Assembly (NCBI GenBank): GCA_031423495.1
Contig: JANPFP010000042.1
Location: forward strand, 1 to 64,000
Length of the DNA stretch: 64,000 nt
Direction: 5' to 3'
DNA from: JACPYM01 sp031423495
Lineage (GTDB): Bacteria; Acidobacteriota; Blastocatellia; RBC074
In this document: piece after piece, positions 53,477-62,473 of the stretch
How positions within the stretch are numbered: the first letter of the stretch is position 1
How the letters are laid out: each line of letters starts with the position of its first letter
Position numbers and translations under genes: made by a program
The notes under the pieces: generated by a model
Told to the model about the DNA's origin: nothing
Databases searched by the model: none
The model's input: the letters and a program-made list of their open reading frames with translations, nothing else

Positions 53477-54529
53477 TCATTCTTTTACCGCAACTATGGC
53501 AATGCGTACCAATGCGGTCGCGCCTTTGCCACGCTCGGCTTTCGGAAACGGTTGCACGGTCGTGCGCGTCGGCGGCGCGGCGGCAAAGAACGAAGCGTAG
53601 GTTTCATTCATCAATCTGAATTCGCCGATGTCGTCGAGGAAAACGTTGCTCGCGGTGACGTGCGCGAAGTTTGCGCCGTAAGCTGCGAGGCTCGATTGCA
53701 GCTTGCCCATTACGGCTTTGACTTGTTCCTGCACTGCGCCTTCGACTTCGTAACTTTGCGCCGCGCAATAAATTGTTTTGCCATCAGCTCGGCACGCGCC
53801 GCCTTCTTTCAAATTCTGCCGCGTAGCGATTAACGACATCGCCAGCGTCGCCTGTTCGGGCAATTCGCGCATCGGCACGCCTACGCGCCCGGTCGTGCTG
53901 TATTCGTTGCGCCACAGCACGTTGGTCGTAAGGGTGCGCGCTTCTTTCAATATGCTTTGCAGCTTCGACAGCAACTCGACGGCGGTCGCGGCGTAAAGCC
54001 CTGACAGGTAAATTCGATTGCTGACGGTGATCGCCGAACTCGCGTGGCCCAACGGACGCAGGCTTTTCAGCGCAAGCGGTTTCTTGTCACCCAGGTTGCG
54101 CACGGCGACGACGGTCATTTCGACGGTCGTGTCAGTCGGCATTTTTGCTACGCCGAGGATGACGCGCGCGGGCGGATTTTTAGGGAAGTAAGTCGCATAA
54201 ACCTTTTCGACTGCGGGCAGGTCGCTGAGGCGTTCGAGATAAAGTTGCATGTGTACGACGTGTTCCATCGTCAATCCGGCGGCGGTCACGATGGCCTTGA
54301 CGTTCTCTAAACACTGGCGCGTTTGCGCGGAGATGCCTTCGGGCATCTGGCTGTTGGCATCGCGTACGCCTTGTCCCGAAACATAAAGATAATCGCCGAT
54401 CATAATGCCGGGGCTATAAGGGCCTACGGGTTTGGCGGCGTTGGCAGGCACGATGACTTTGCGCTCTTGGGCAAAGGCTGTGACAGCCAGCAGTAAGAGC
54501 AAGCTCAGGGGCAACAGAGTATGTTTCAT
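53477..54529 (-). CDS. Exported protein with two tandem RidA domains
   Basis: A 350-residue protein with a Sec signal (1-20). Two RidA/YjgF domains follow: residues about 25-140 (YVSGQGVRD, QCLENVKAIVTAAG, PPARVILGVAKMPTDTTVEMTVVA) and about 160-350 (IYLSGL, LQSSLAAYGANFAHVTASNVFL, PPTRTTVQPF). The second domain carries an insertion with two cysteines (CRADGKTIYCAA) that could form a disulphide. In the first domain the conserved Arg of active RidA lies in PPARVIL. The ATG at 54529 is chosen because the signal peptide begins there; an in-frame start at 54679 would add 50 residues of unlikely sequence. Divergent from the TonB receptor gene across 170 bases. Confidence 0.85.
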   Translation of the reverse strand: MKHTLLPLSLLLLLAVTAFAQERKVIVPANAAKPVGPYSPGIMIGDYLYVSGQGVRDANSQMPEGISAQTRQCLENVKAIVTAAGLTMEHVVHMQLYLERLSDLPAVEKVYATYFPKNPPARVILGVAKMPTDTTVEMTVVAVRNLGDKKPLALKSLRPLGHASSAITVSNRIYLSGLYAATAVELLSKLQSILKEARTLTTNVLWRNEYSTTGRVGVPMRELPEQATLAMSLIATRQNLKEGGACRADGKTIYCAAQSYEVEGAVQEQVKAVMGKLQSSLAAYGANFAHVTASNVFLDDIGEFRLMNETYASFFAAAPPTRTTVQPFPKAERGKGATALVRIAIVAVKE

Positions 54530-54699
54530 AGTGGCGCGGATTATCAGGGAAGCCGCGCAGGGCGGCAATAGTTCCGCGTCAAACCTTGACGCCCCAACCA
54601 GCCGGGCGTATGGTCTGACCACTTTTTCGGCTAGCTTTACTGAGATAACAAACGCAACTTCACTGACACGCGGTTCCACTTTTCTTTAGGAGGCCCATC

Positions 54700-57600
54700 A
54701 TGACGAAACGTCTTTCCGTCTTGGCACCACTGGGCAAGCTGTCGTTTTGCTTGTCTTTCCTTTTCGCTCTCGGTTGCCTGACGGTTTCAGCGCAAACCAC
54801 TTCAACCTCAATTGTCGGCACCGTCGTTGACGCTTCGGGCGCAGTCTTGCCCGGCGCAAAAGTCACCGCGACGAATACGCGCACCGGACAAAAGCGCGAA
54901 GACGTGTCTTCGTCCACCGGCGATTTCAGCTTTCTGTTGCTGGATGTCAGCGTGTATGACGTGACCGTTGACGCGCAGGGTTTCAAGCAGGAAATCCGCC
55001 GCAGCGTAGTGCTGCAAATCAACGACAAGCTGCGGTTGGATTTCGCGTTGCAGGTTGGTGCGACTACTGAAAAGGTCGAGATCACGGCGAGCGGAGCTAC
55101 GTTGCAAACCGATGAAGCTACGCTCGGACAAACCATCGAACAGCGCCGCGTCGAAGAGTTGCCGCTCAACAATCGCAACCTCGGCGCGCTGGCAATTTTG
55201 CAACCGGGCGTGCAATACGGCCCGCGTAGCGGAACTGACGGGCAGGGCTTCGGACAACGGCAAGGCTCGAACGGCGTACCGATTCCCGGCGTCGGTTTGG
55301 CCTTCGTCGCCAACGGTCAACGTGAGACCAATCAACACGCTACGCTCGATGGCGTCGTGGCGACCGAAGCGCGCGTCAACACGATTCCGTTCAGCCCTTC
55401 GCCTGAAGCCGTGCAGGAATTCCGCGTGCTGTCGGGCAGCTATTCGGCGGAATACGGTTTCAATTCGGGCGCGCAAACGATCATCGTCACCAAGTCGGGC
55501 GGCAACGAATTTCATGGCTCGGCGTTTGAGTTCGTACGCAACGATGTGTTCGACGCTGAGAACTTTTTCCAGAATTATTTCAACGCGGCGGGCGCGACGC
55601 GCAGCAAGAAAAACTCACTCAGGCAAAACAATTTCGGCGGCGTGTTGACGGGGCCGGTGATGGTTCCGAAATTGTATGACGGACATAACAAAACCTTTTT
55701 CATGGTGAACTATGAAGCACGTCGTCGCCGTGACGGCGGCATTGCGCAAACGGCGAATCATCCGCCGCTGGCCTTTCGCAATGGTGATTTCAGTTCATTG
55801 CTGGCGTTGCCGACGCCGATCAAAATCGTAGACCCGCTGACCGGCACCGAGTTCGCAGGCAATATTATCCCCGGCAACCGCATTTCAAACGCCGCCAAAG
55901 AGTTCATGAAATTCTGGCCTGAGCCACAGCGCGTCAATGCGAATCCGCTGACAGGGATCAATTACACCGGCTTTGAGCGGCGCGCACTCAACGACACGCA
56001 AGTCTTCACGCGCGTAGATCACAACTTTTCGGAGAAGGACAAAATCTTCGGACGTTATGCGTTCAACGATGTGACTTTCGGCGTGACTCCGGGCGACAAC
56101 CCGAACTTCACTTATTCGGTCGCGGGGCGTAATCAGAACCTCGGCACGGCGTGGATTCACATCTTCAATCCGAGCTTCATCAACGAAGCGCGTTATGGTT
56201 ATAACCGTTCGGTAGACAACACATTGAACACGCGCGCCAATACGAATTTCGATGTCGAAGCGTTGGGCGTGACCGGCTTTCGCGTAGTCAACGACGGCAA
56301 CCGTAAGTTCACGCCGCGCGAAACCGGCGTGCCGACGATTTCGATCAATGCGTTTTCGGCGTTGTCAGAACAGGACGGCGGCAACGGATTCGATTTCAAC
56401 AACCTGCATCAATTCAACGACAACGTGACGTGGAGCCACGGCGCGCACAACACGAAATTCGGCTTCGACTTTCGTTGGGTAGATTTGTTTCGCGGCGCGG
56501 CCAATACGCCGCGCGGCAACATCACGTTTGCCGGCGATCTTGCCAACAATGGTTTCGCCGCGTTCCTGCTTGGTTTGCCCAGCAGCACGGGCACGCCCGA
56601 AGGTTTGCCGCTGACCTTTGCGCGGCAAAAACGCTTTGCCGGATACGCGACCGATGACTGGAAGGCGACGCGCAAACTGACGGTCAATATGGGCTTGCGT
56701 TACGAATTCAACACGCCCGCGATTGACACCAAAGGCTTGTGGCGCAGCCTCACGTTCACGCAACTGGTCAACGGCGTACCGACCGTCGTGCCCGCCATCG
56801 GTACGCCGCTCGCATTTTATCAATCGCAAAAGAAACTCTTTATGCCGCGTCTCGGACTGGCTTATCGCCTGACGGATCGTTGGGTCGTGCGTGGCGGCTT
56901 CGGCATTTATTACAACGTGCATCAGTTGAACAACTACACGATTTTGAATTTGAATCCGCCGAAATCAGGCACGGCGAATTTTGCCAATTCATCCACCGGC
57001 GGACGCATCACCAACGCGGCTACGCAACCGGTGCTGACTTTTGCCGCGCCGTTTGGCACGGTGAATCCGACCAGCGCGACAGGCATCAACGCGCTTGATC
57101 CGGCCAACAATCAACCCTATGTCTCGCAATGGAGCCTCGATGTGCAACGTCGCTTGCCGGGCGACATCGTGGTGACGGTGGGTTACGTCGGCAACAAAGG
57201 CACGCATCTCGACCAGACGGTTGAACTGAATGCGCCATCGCCTTCGATCTTGCCGAACCCCGGCGGACGGCGTCCGATTCCCACGTTTATTGACGGGCCG
57301 GGCGGGCCGTCGCGTCCGTTGAACCGCTTGCGCTGGCTCACCTCTGACGGCAATTCGTGGTATCACGCTTTGCAGGTCAACGCGCAAAAACGTTTCAGCA
57401 GCGGCTTTCAAATGGGCATGGCTTATACCTATAGCAAGGCCGAAGGCGAAAGCTATGGCCGCAACGAAGCGGGCGGCGCGCTGCCCAATTCATATCAAAA
57501 CCCGCGCAATCGGGCCGCCGAAAAGGCGCGCTACGGTTTCGACTTTCGCCACAGCATGGTTACGAACTTCCTTTATGAAATTCCGACGCTTCCGGCTTTC

Positions 57601-58185
57601 AGAGACAATCCCGGCAAGCACATCTTCGGTGGCTGGCAAACGAACGGCATCATCGTGTTGCGTACGGGCTTGCCCTTCACGGTAACGCAGGGCAACACGA
57701 TCAACACCATCGAAGGCCACGCGCGCCCCGACCGTTTGGCGAGCGGCAAGCTCGATACCCCGACCATCAACAAATGGTATGACCCTGACGCCTTTCGCGT
57801 AGTGACTTGCCAGCAACCCGGTGCCGCCGCGACGCCCGCCGGACAGGCGCTCAATCAATACCTCGCCGGATTCTGTCATTACGGCAGCTCGGGCCAGGGA
57901 GTGCTCGAAGGCCCCGGTTTCAAAAACGTAGACTTCTCGCTGATGAAGAATACGCAACTGACCGAAAAGCTGAAGGTGCAATTCCGCGCTGAGATATTCA
58001 ACCTGTTCAACACGCCGCAATTTGGTATTCCGAATACGGGGTTGAACGCTGCGACGGCGTTCTTGCCGAATGCGGCGGGCGGCGCCTTCCCGACGCAAGT
58101 GACGCCCTCGCGCGGGCCAGGTTCGATTTCAGGCATCGTCGCACCGATGCGGCAGATGCAGTTTGGGTTGAAGCTGTTGTTTTGA
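54700..58185 (+). CDS. Oar-like TonB-dependent outer-membrane receptor
   Basis: A 1161-residue outer-membrane protein. A Sec signal (1-31) is followed by a carboxypeptidase-regulatory domain (38-120, GTVVDASGAVLPGAKVTATN), a plug-like region (about 125-260, with VEELPLNNRNLGALAILQPGV) and a long beta-barrel with many aromatic girdle motifs, ending in the terminal strand MRQMQFGLKLLF with a C-terminal Phe. This is the Oar/CarboxypepD-reg class that dominates acidobacterial genomes and is thought to import oligomers or glycans with TonB. TAGGAGG lies about 8 bases before the ATG. Substrate is not readable. It lies divergent to the RidA gene and just before the REP/RAYT unit. Confidence 0.93.
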   Translation: MTKRLSVLAPLGKLSFCLSFLFALGCLTVSAQTTSTSIVGTVVDASGAVLPGAKVTATNTRTGQKREDVSSSTGDFSFLLLDVSVYDVTVDAQGFKQEIRRSVVLQINDKLRLDFALQVGATTEKVEITASGATLQTDEATLGQTIEQRRVEELPLNNRNLGALAILQPGVQYGPRSGTDGQGFGQRQGSNGVPIPGVGLAFVANGQRETNQHATLDGVVATEARVNTIPFSPSPEAVQEFRVLSGSYSAEYGFNSGAQTIIVTKSGGNEFHGSAFEFVRNDVFDAENFFQNYFNAAGATRSKKNSLRQNNFGGVLTGPVMVPKLYDGHNKTFFMVNYEARRRRDGGIAQTANHPPLAFRNGDFSSLLALPTPIKIVDPLTGTEFAGNIIPGNRISNAAKEFMKFWPEPQRVNANPLTGINYTGFERRALNDTQVFTRVDHNFSEKDKIFGRYAFNDVTFGVTPGDNPNFTYSVAGRNQNLGTAWIHIFNPSFINEARYGYNRSVDNTLNTRANTNFDVEALGVTGFRVVNDGNRKFTPRETGVPTISINAFSALSEQDGGNGFDFNNLHQFNDNVTWSHGAHNTKFGFDFRWVDLFRGAANTPRGNITFAGDLANNGFAAFLLGLPSSTGTPEGLPLTFARQKRFAGYATDDWKATRKLTVNMGLRYEFNTPAIDTKGLWRSLTFTQLVNGVPTVVPAIGTPLAFYQSQKKLFMPRLGLAYRLTDRWVVRGGFGIYYNVHQLNNYTILNLNPPKSGTANFANSSTGGRITNAATQPVLTFAAPFGTVNPTSATGINALDPANNQPYVSQWSLDVQRRLPGDIVVTVGYVGNKGTHLDQTVELNAPSPSILPNPGGRRPIPTFIDGPGGPSRPLNRLRWLTSDGNSWYHALQVNAQKRFSSGFQMGMAYTYSKAEGESYGRNEAGGALPNSYQNPRNRAAEKARYGFDFRHSMVTNFLYEIPTLPAFRDNPGKHIFGGWQTNGIIVLRTGLPFTVTQGNTINTIEGHARPDRLASGKLDTPTINKWYDPDAFRVVTCQQPGAAATPAGQALNQYLAGFCHYGSSGQGVLEGPGFKNVDFSLMKNTQLTEKLKVQFRAEIFNLFNTPQFGIPNTGLNAATAFLPNAAGGAFPTQVTPSRGPGSISGIVAPMRQMQFGLKLLF

Positions 58186-58205
58186 AGCTGTTGTTCTAAC
58201 TTTGT

Positions 58206-58396
58206 GGAGTGCGGCGGCTTTGACGCCGCTTTCCCCAAGGTCTTGATAACGCGAACAAATATGGAGTGCGGCGGCTTTGACGCCGCTTTCCCAAAGGTAT
58301 TGATAACGCGGACACTGAAGACAATGCGACACGTTGTCTTGAAATGTCTTACTTGCAAGAGGCTGTGGGAAAGCGGCGTCAAAGCCGCCGCACTCC
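58206..58396. repeat. REP palindromes upstream of the RAYT gene
   Basis: The 30-base GGAGTGCGGCGGCTTTGACG-type element lies at 58206-58235 and 58263-58292 (+) and inverted at 58367-58396. Its core GCGGC-TTTGAC-GCCGC is a hairpin. The pair at 58263-58396 forms an inverted BIME-like unit whose internal 75 bases match, with changes, the internal sequence of the downstream unit at 58984-59120. Confidence 0.93.
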
Positions 58397-58409
58397 AAAT
58401 GGAGAAGCC

Positions 58410-58970
58410 ATGCCAACAGAGAACGAACCGCTGCCACCCGTGAAGGATTGGCCGCACGCGCCGGTTCATCGCCTTGATACCGATGGCGTATTCATGGTGA
58501 CTGCCGCGACGATGTATAAGCGGCATCTGTTCAAGACGCCGGAGCAACTGTCGCTGCTTGAAAATCAGTTGCTGACGTTGGCGTTGAATTATCATTGGCA
58601 GCTTGAGGCCTGGGCGGTTTTTTCGAACCATTATCATTTCATCGCGCGCAGCCTGCCTGAAGCAGGCGACCTGAAACAGATGTTGAGCCAGTTGCATACG
58701 ACAACGGCGCGCGACCTGAACCGGATGGAACAAGTTGAAGGGCGCGCGGTTTGGTACAACTTTTGGGATACGGGACTGACCTTTCAAAAATCGTATCTTG
58801 CGCGATTGAATTACGTTCACCAAAATCCTGTGAAACATGGATTGGTAGCGGTGGCTAGCCAGTACAACTGGTGTTCGGCAGCTTGGTTTGAACGCACCGC
58901 GCCACGACCGATGGTGCAAACCATTTACAGTTTCAAAATTGACCAACTAAAAGTCATGGACGATTACTAA
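58410..58970 (+). CDS. REP-associated tyrosine transposase (RAYT, IS200/Y1 family)
   Basis: A 187-residue Y1 HUH transposase. H74-Y-H76 (SNHYHFIA) is the metal-binding HUH motif and Y135 in YVHQNPVKHGL is the catalytic tyrosine followed by the family signature. RAYTs cut single-stranded REP hairpins. Start at 58410 is preferred because GGAGAA precedes it; the frame opens 66 bases earlier but that part is REP sequence. It lies between two homologous REP pairs. No terminal imperfect repeats of an independent insertion sequence are seen, so it is a domesticated single-copy RAYT rather than an active IS. Confidence 0.93.
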   Translation: MPTENEPLPPVKDWPHAPVHRLDTDGVFMVTAATMYKRHLFKTPEQLSLLENQLLTLALNYHWQLEAWAVFSNHYHFIARSLPEAGDLKQMLSQLHTTTARDLNRMEQVEGRAVWYNFWDTGLTFQKSYLARLNYVHQNPVKHGLVAVASQYNWCSAAWFERTAPRPMVQTIYSFKIDQLKVMDDY

Positions 58971-58983
58971 TCGGCGGAGCCTT

Positions 58984-59120
58984 TGGAGTGCGGCGGCTTT
59001 GACGCCGCTTTCCCAAAGGTATTAAAAACGCGAAGCGCTGAATGAAACGTGCCGCGTGGCTTTGTAATGTCGTGATTGCGAGAGACTGTGGGAAAGCGGC
59101 GTCAAAGCCGCCGCACTCCA
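58984..59120. repeat. Downstream REP pair (BIME) of the RAYT unit
   Basis: REP copies at 58985-59014 (+) and 59090-59119 (inverted). Length, orientation and inner sequence (CCCAAAGGTATT, AACGCG, GTGGGAAAG) correspond to the upstream pair at 58262-58397, so the RAYT gene is framed by two copies of the same element. Confidence 0.93.
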
Positions 59121-59140
59121 TAGGCTGGGCCGGAACCTTT

Positions 59141-60919
59141 ATGTCAAAACTTATTTTTTTGTTCGTCTTAGGCATCGCGTTATTGCCCGGCGTATACCGT
59201 TCTTCCGCGCTCGAAGAAATCAAAGTCCTGCGTTATCAACCCATCCCGATGCGCGACGGCGTAAAGCTTTACGGCGACGTATACCTGCCGCGCGCCGCAG
59301 GCCGCTATCCCACGTTGATCGTACGCACGCCTTACGGAGTGCAGCGCGATGGCGCTCATGAAGCGTTGATCAAGTTCGCGCAGCGCGGTTACGCCGTCGT
59401 GATGAACGACACGCGCGGGCGCTATGAAAGCGAAGGCAAGTGGGAGCCGTTTCGTAACGAAGACAAAGACGGTTACGACGTGATTCAGTGGGCGAGCAAA
59501 CAGCCGTGGTCGAATGGTAAGGTGGCGACGCAAGGCGGGTCTTATTTGGGTCACGTGCAATGGGCGGCGGGGAAGTTGCAGCCGCCCAATCTGGTAGCGA
59601 TGTTTCCGGCGCTGGCTTCCACCAATATCTATCGCGATTGGATTACGCTAAACGGTGCGTGGCGGCTTTCGTTCAATTACGGCTGGGGCGTAGTTCGTAT
59701 GCCCAACCGCATCATGCTGCCGCAATACTGGCACACCGAAAGTTTCGCGCCGCCTGAATTGAAATACGATAAGGTTTTGCAACATCTGCCGCTGAACGAT
59801 GGCGACACGATGAGCGCGGGTTACGCCGTACAGTTTTACCGCGATTGGGTAGCGCATCCCGATTACGACGCTTATTGGAAAGCCATCAGCGATGAAGAAA
59901 GTTTCAGCAAGTACAACGTACCCGTTCACACGAGCGGCGGCTGGTTCGACATCTTTTTGCAAGGCTCCATCAACGGCTTCGTCGGAGTCCGCAAGCACGG
60001 CGCGAACGAAAAGACGCGCCGTGAATCGAGGATGATTATCGGCGCGTGGGGCCACGGGCCAACGCAAAAATACGGCGACGTAGATTTTGGCGCAGCCAAT
60101 AACCGCAACCAGTTCGAGACCGAACTGAAATTCTTTGATCGTTATGTCAAAGGCCTAGACAACGGCCTTGATAAATTGCCGCCCGTCGAAATTTTTTATA
60201 TGGGCGCGAACGTCTGGCAGCACGAACAGGATTGGCCGATTCCAGGTACGAAATTTACGCCGTGGTATCTGTCGAGCGGTGGCGCGGCGAATACGCCTGC
60301 GGGCAACGGTACGGTGAGCGCTACGGCTTCGAATGGCGCGGCGAGCGATCAATACAGTTATGATCCGAATGACCCGGTGACTACGTTGGGTGGGAACAAT
60401 TGTTGCGGGACGCCTACGCTGGCGGGACCGAAAGATCAGCGTCCGTTGAAAGACCGCAAAGACATCTTGGTTTATTCGAGCGAACCGATGGCCGCGCCGC
60501 TCGCCATCGCGGGGCCGGTCAAGCTGAAACTCTTTGCCGCGACCGACGGCCCCGACACCGACTGGGTCGTCAAGCTGATTGACGTGGCGCCCGATGGCTT
60601 CGCGTTTAACCTTTGCGAAGGCATCATCCGCGCGCGCTATCGCAAAAGTTTAGCGCGGCCTGAGTTGCTGAAACCCAACGAAGTTTACGAATACGAAATT
60701 GATCTGGTCGGTACGGCGAACGTCTTTCTGCCCGGCCATCGGCTGCGCTTAGACATCACCAGCAGCCACTTCCCACAATTCGACCGCAACCCGAATACGG
60801 GCGAACCTTTTGGTACGTCGGCGAAAGTGCGCGTGGCGAAACAAACGATCTTTCATTCAGGCCAACGTTCGTCGCACATTCTGTTGCCGGTCGTGCCTGT
60901 GCCGAAAAGCAAAACGTAA
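59141..60919 (+). CDS. CocE/NonD family alpha/beta hydrolase (X-Pro dipeptidyl-peptidase S15 like)
   Basis: A 592-residue exported hydrolase with a Sec signal (1-22). Nucleophile is S134 in TQGGSYLGH, preceded by the oxyanion stretch RTPYGV; the His is probably in WGHGPTQ near residue 306 and the Asp lies in the C-terminal part of the hydrolase domain. The C-terminal half has the jelly-roll of S15/CocE (VFLPGHRLRLDITSSHFPQFDRN). Such enzymes cleave acyl esters or X-Pro dipeptides. The ATG at 59141 is chosen because the signal begins there; an earlier in-frame ATG at 59042 would translate REP sequence. It ends in a proline-lysine tail and is followed by a 9-bp-unit repeat. Confidence 0.9.
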   Translation: MSKLIFLFVLGIALLPGVYRSSALEEIKVLRYQPIPMRDGVKLYGDVYLPRAAGRYPTLIVRTPYGVQRDGAHEALIKFAQRGYAVVMNDTRGRYESEGKWEPFRNEDKDGYDVIQWASKQPWSNGKVATQGGSYLGHVQWAAGKLQPPNLVAMFPALASTNIYRDWITLNGAWRLSFNYGWGVVRMPNRIMLPQYWHTESFAPPELKYDKVLQHLPLNDGDTMSAGYAVQFYRDWVAHPDYDAYWKAISDEESFSKYNVPVHTSGGWFDIFLQGSINGFVGVRKHGANEKTRRESRMIIGAWGHGPTQKYGDVDFGAANNRNQFETELKFFDRYVKGLDNGLDKLPPVEIFYMGANVWQHEQDWPIPGTKFTPWYLSSGGAANTPAGNGTVSATASNGAASDQYSYDPNDPVTTLGGNNCCGTPTLAGPKDQRPLKDRKDILVYSSEPMAAPLAIAGPVKLKLFAATDGPDTDWVVKLIDVAPDGFAFNLCEGIIRARYRKSLARPELLKPNEVYEYEIDLVGTANVFLPGHRLRLDITSSHFPQFDRNPNTGEPFGTSAKVRVAKQTIFHSGQRSSHILLPVVPVPKSKT

Positions 60920-60927
60920 ACTTTCTT

Positions 60928-61093
60928 CCACGAAGTCACTCGAAGAAAGACACGAAGAAGAAATAGACAGGATTGACAGGATTTTCAGGATTGACGGGAT
61001 TGATTTTCTAAAAGGGAATCACAACCCTGAATCCATCCTGTGAATCCTGAAAATCCTGTCAATCCTGTCTATTTCTTTCTTGTGGCTTCGTGG
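60928..61093. repeat. Long inverted repeat with GACAGGATT units
   Basis: GACAGGATT-type 9-bp units and their flanks (60928-60992) are mirrored at 61043-61093 (AATCCTGTC units, then TGTGGCTTCGTGG opposite CCACGAAGTCACTCG). The loop contains partial copies. It occupies most of the 201 bases between two + strand genes. Confidence 0.9.
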
Positions 61094-61120
61094 ACGAACA
61101 CAATCAAGGCAGGTATCTCA

Positions 61121-62353
61121 ATGTCCAACCGTCGCAAGTTTATTCAAGCAATGTCGAGCCTTCCGTTTGTCGGCGGGCTGTTTTCAGAAACTACCAATGC
61201 AATGACGACTAACACTATACCGTCCGGCAATGGCCGCGATTTTTTCAAAGAACTGGGCGTGAAGCCTTTCATCAATGCGGCTGGAACTTATACCGCGTTG
61301 ACAGCTTCGCTGATGCATCCCGAAACGATGGAGGCGATCAATTACGCGTCGAAACATTTCGTTACGCTCAACGACTTGCACGACGCCGTAGGCAAACGCA
61401 TTGCCTCGCTCGTTAACTGCGAAGCGGCGATGGTGACTTCGGGCGCGGCTTCGGCGTTGACGCTGGCGACGGCGGCGTGCCTGACCGGCAAGTCGCCGGA
61501 ACGCGCCCGGCAATTGCCCGATCTGACGGGGATGAAAAGCGAAGTGTTGATTCAGAAAACGCATCGGGTTGGTTATGACCACGCGATTCGCAATTGCGGC
61601 ATCAAGCTGATCGAAATCGAAACCGCCGCAGAACTCGACAAAGCCATCAACGAAAAAACGGCGATGATGTTTTTCCTGAACGACTCTGACCCGAAAGGCC
61701 AGATCAAGGCGGCAGAGTTCGCCGCCATCGCCAAACGTCACAACGTACCCGCGCTCAATGATTGCGCCGCTGACGTACCGCCGACTGAAAATTTGTGGAA
61801 GTACACCAAGCTGGGTTTCGATCTCGTAGCTTTCTCAGGCGGCAAAGGCATGCGCGGCCCGCAAAGCGCAGGCTTGTTGCTCGGACGCAAAGATTTGATC
61901 GAAGCTGCGCGCGTCAACGCGCCGCCCAACGGCGACACCATCGGTCGCGGGATGAAGGTCAATAAAGAAGAAATGCTCGGTATGATGGTCGCGCTTGAAC
62001 AGTACTTAAAACGCGACGCCGACGCCGAATGGAAGGAATGGGAACGCCGCACGAAAGTCGTGATTGATGCGGCGACGGCTGCGAACAAAGCGATCAAGGG
62101 CGAAACCTATGTGCCGCCCGTTGCCAATCACGTACCGACGGTGCACTTGAAATGGGACAAAGCCGCGTTCAATCTCACGACTGACAGCGTACGCAAGCAA
62201 ATGCGCGAAGGTACGCCTTCGATTGAGATCACGCCGGGCGGTTCGCCCGCCGATGCTGCAATGCAGGAATTTTCGGTCGGCATCTGGCAACTACAACCAG
62301 GCGAGGTGGACATCGTCGCCAAACGCTTGCGTGAAGTACTGCGCGCGGCTTAA
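61121..62353 (+). CDS. Tat-exported SelA-like PLP-dependent enzyme
   Basis: A 410-residue protein of the SelA/DgaE-type aminotransferase fold. Residues 1-20 carry a Tat motif, NRRKFIQ, followed by a hydrophobic stretch. The PLP lysine is K242 in FSGGKGMRGPQSAG; the cofactor-binding VTSGAASAL (106-114) and NDCAADVP (213-220) are present. SelA-like enzymes convert seryl-tRNA, but homologues without the tRNA-binding part act as D-glucosaminate-6-phosphate or similar ammonia-lyases. The export signal argues for a periplasmic sugar-acid or amino-sugar substrate (inference). The ATG at 61121 follows AAGGCAGG. The next two genes are sugar-related, fitting this reading. Confidence 0.85.
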   Translation: MSNRRKFIQAMSSLPFVGGLFSETTNAMTTNTIPSGNGRDFFKELGVKPFINAAGTYTALTASLMHPETMEAINYASKHFVTLNDLHDAVGKRIASLVNCEAAMVTSGAASALTLATAACLTGKSPERARQLPDLTGMKSEVLIQKTHRVGYDHAIRNCGIKLIEIETAAELDKAINEKTAMMFFLNDSDPKGQIKAAEFAAIAKRHNVPALNDCAADVPPTENLWKYTKLGFDLVAFSGGKGMRGPQSAGLLLGRKDLIEAARVNAPPNGDTIGRGMKVNKEEMLGMMVALEQYLKRDADAEWKEWERRTKVVIDAATAANKAIKGETYVPPVANHVPTVHLKWDKAAFNLTTDSVRKQMREGTPSIEITPGGSPADAAMQEFSVGIWQLQPGEVDIVAKRLREVLRAA

Positions 62354-62387
62354 AGCAGGCTCGGATGTAGCGGCGTTAACGAAAGAC

Positions 62388-62460
62388 AGAAAAATGGCTG
62401 GCAGAAAAATAGGCACTGAGGCGTGAAACCTTTTTCTATTTTCCTGCCAGCCATTTTTCT
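62388..62460. terminator. Bidirectional hairpin between convergent genes
   Basis: AGAAAAATGGCTGGCAG (62388-62404) pairs with CTGCCAGCCATTTTTCT (62444-62460); inner parts CTATTTTCCTGCC and GGCAGAAAAATAG pair again. Located between a + gene ending at 62353 and a - gene ending at 62474, it could terminate both. Confidence 0.75.
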
Positions 62461-62473
62461 GCCAGCCATCTCG

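Noticed and set aside
59042..59140. N-terminal extension of the CocE-type hydrolase from an earlier ATG.
   Set aside because: That part lies within REP sequence and lacks a signal peptide; the later ATG is followed by one.
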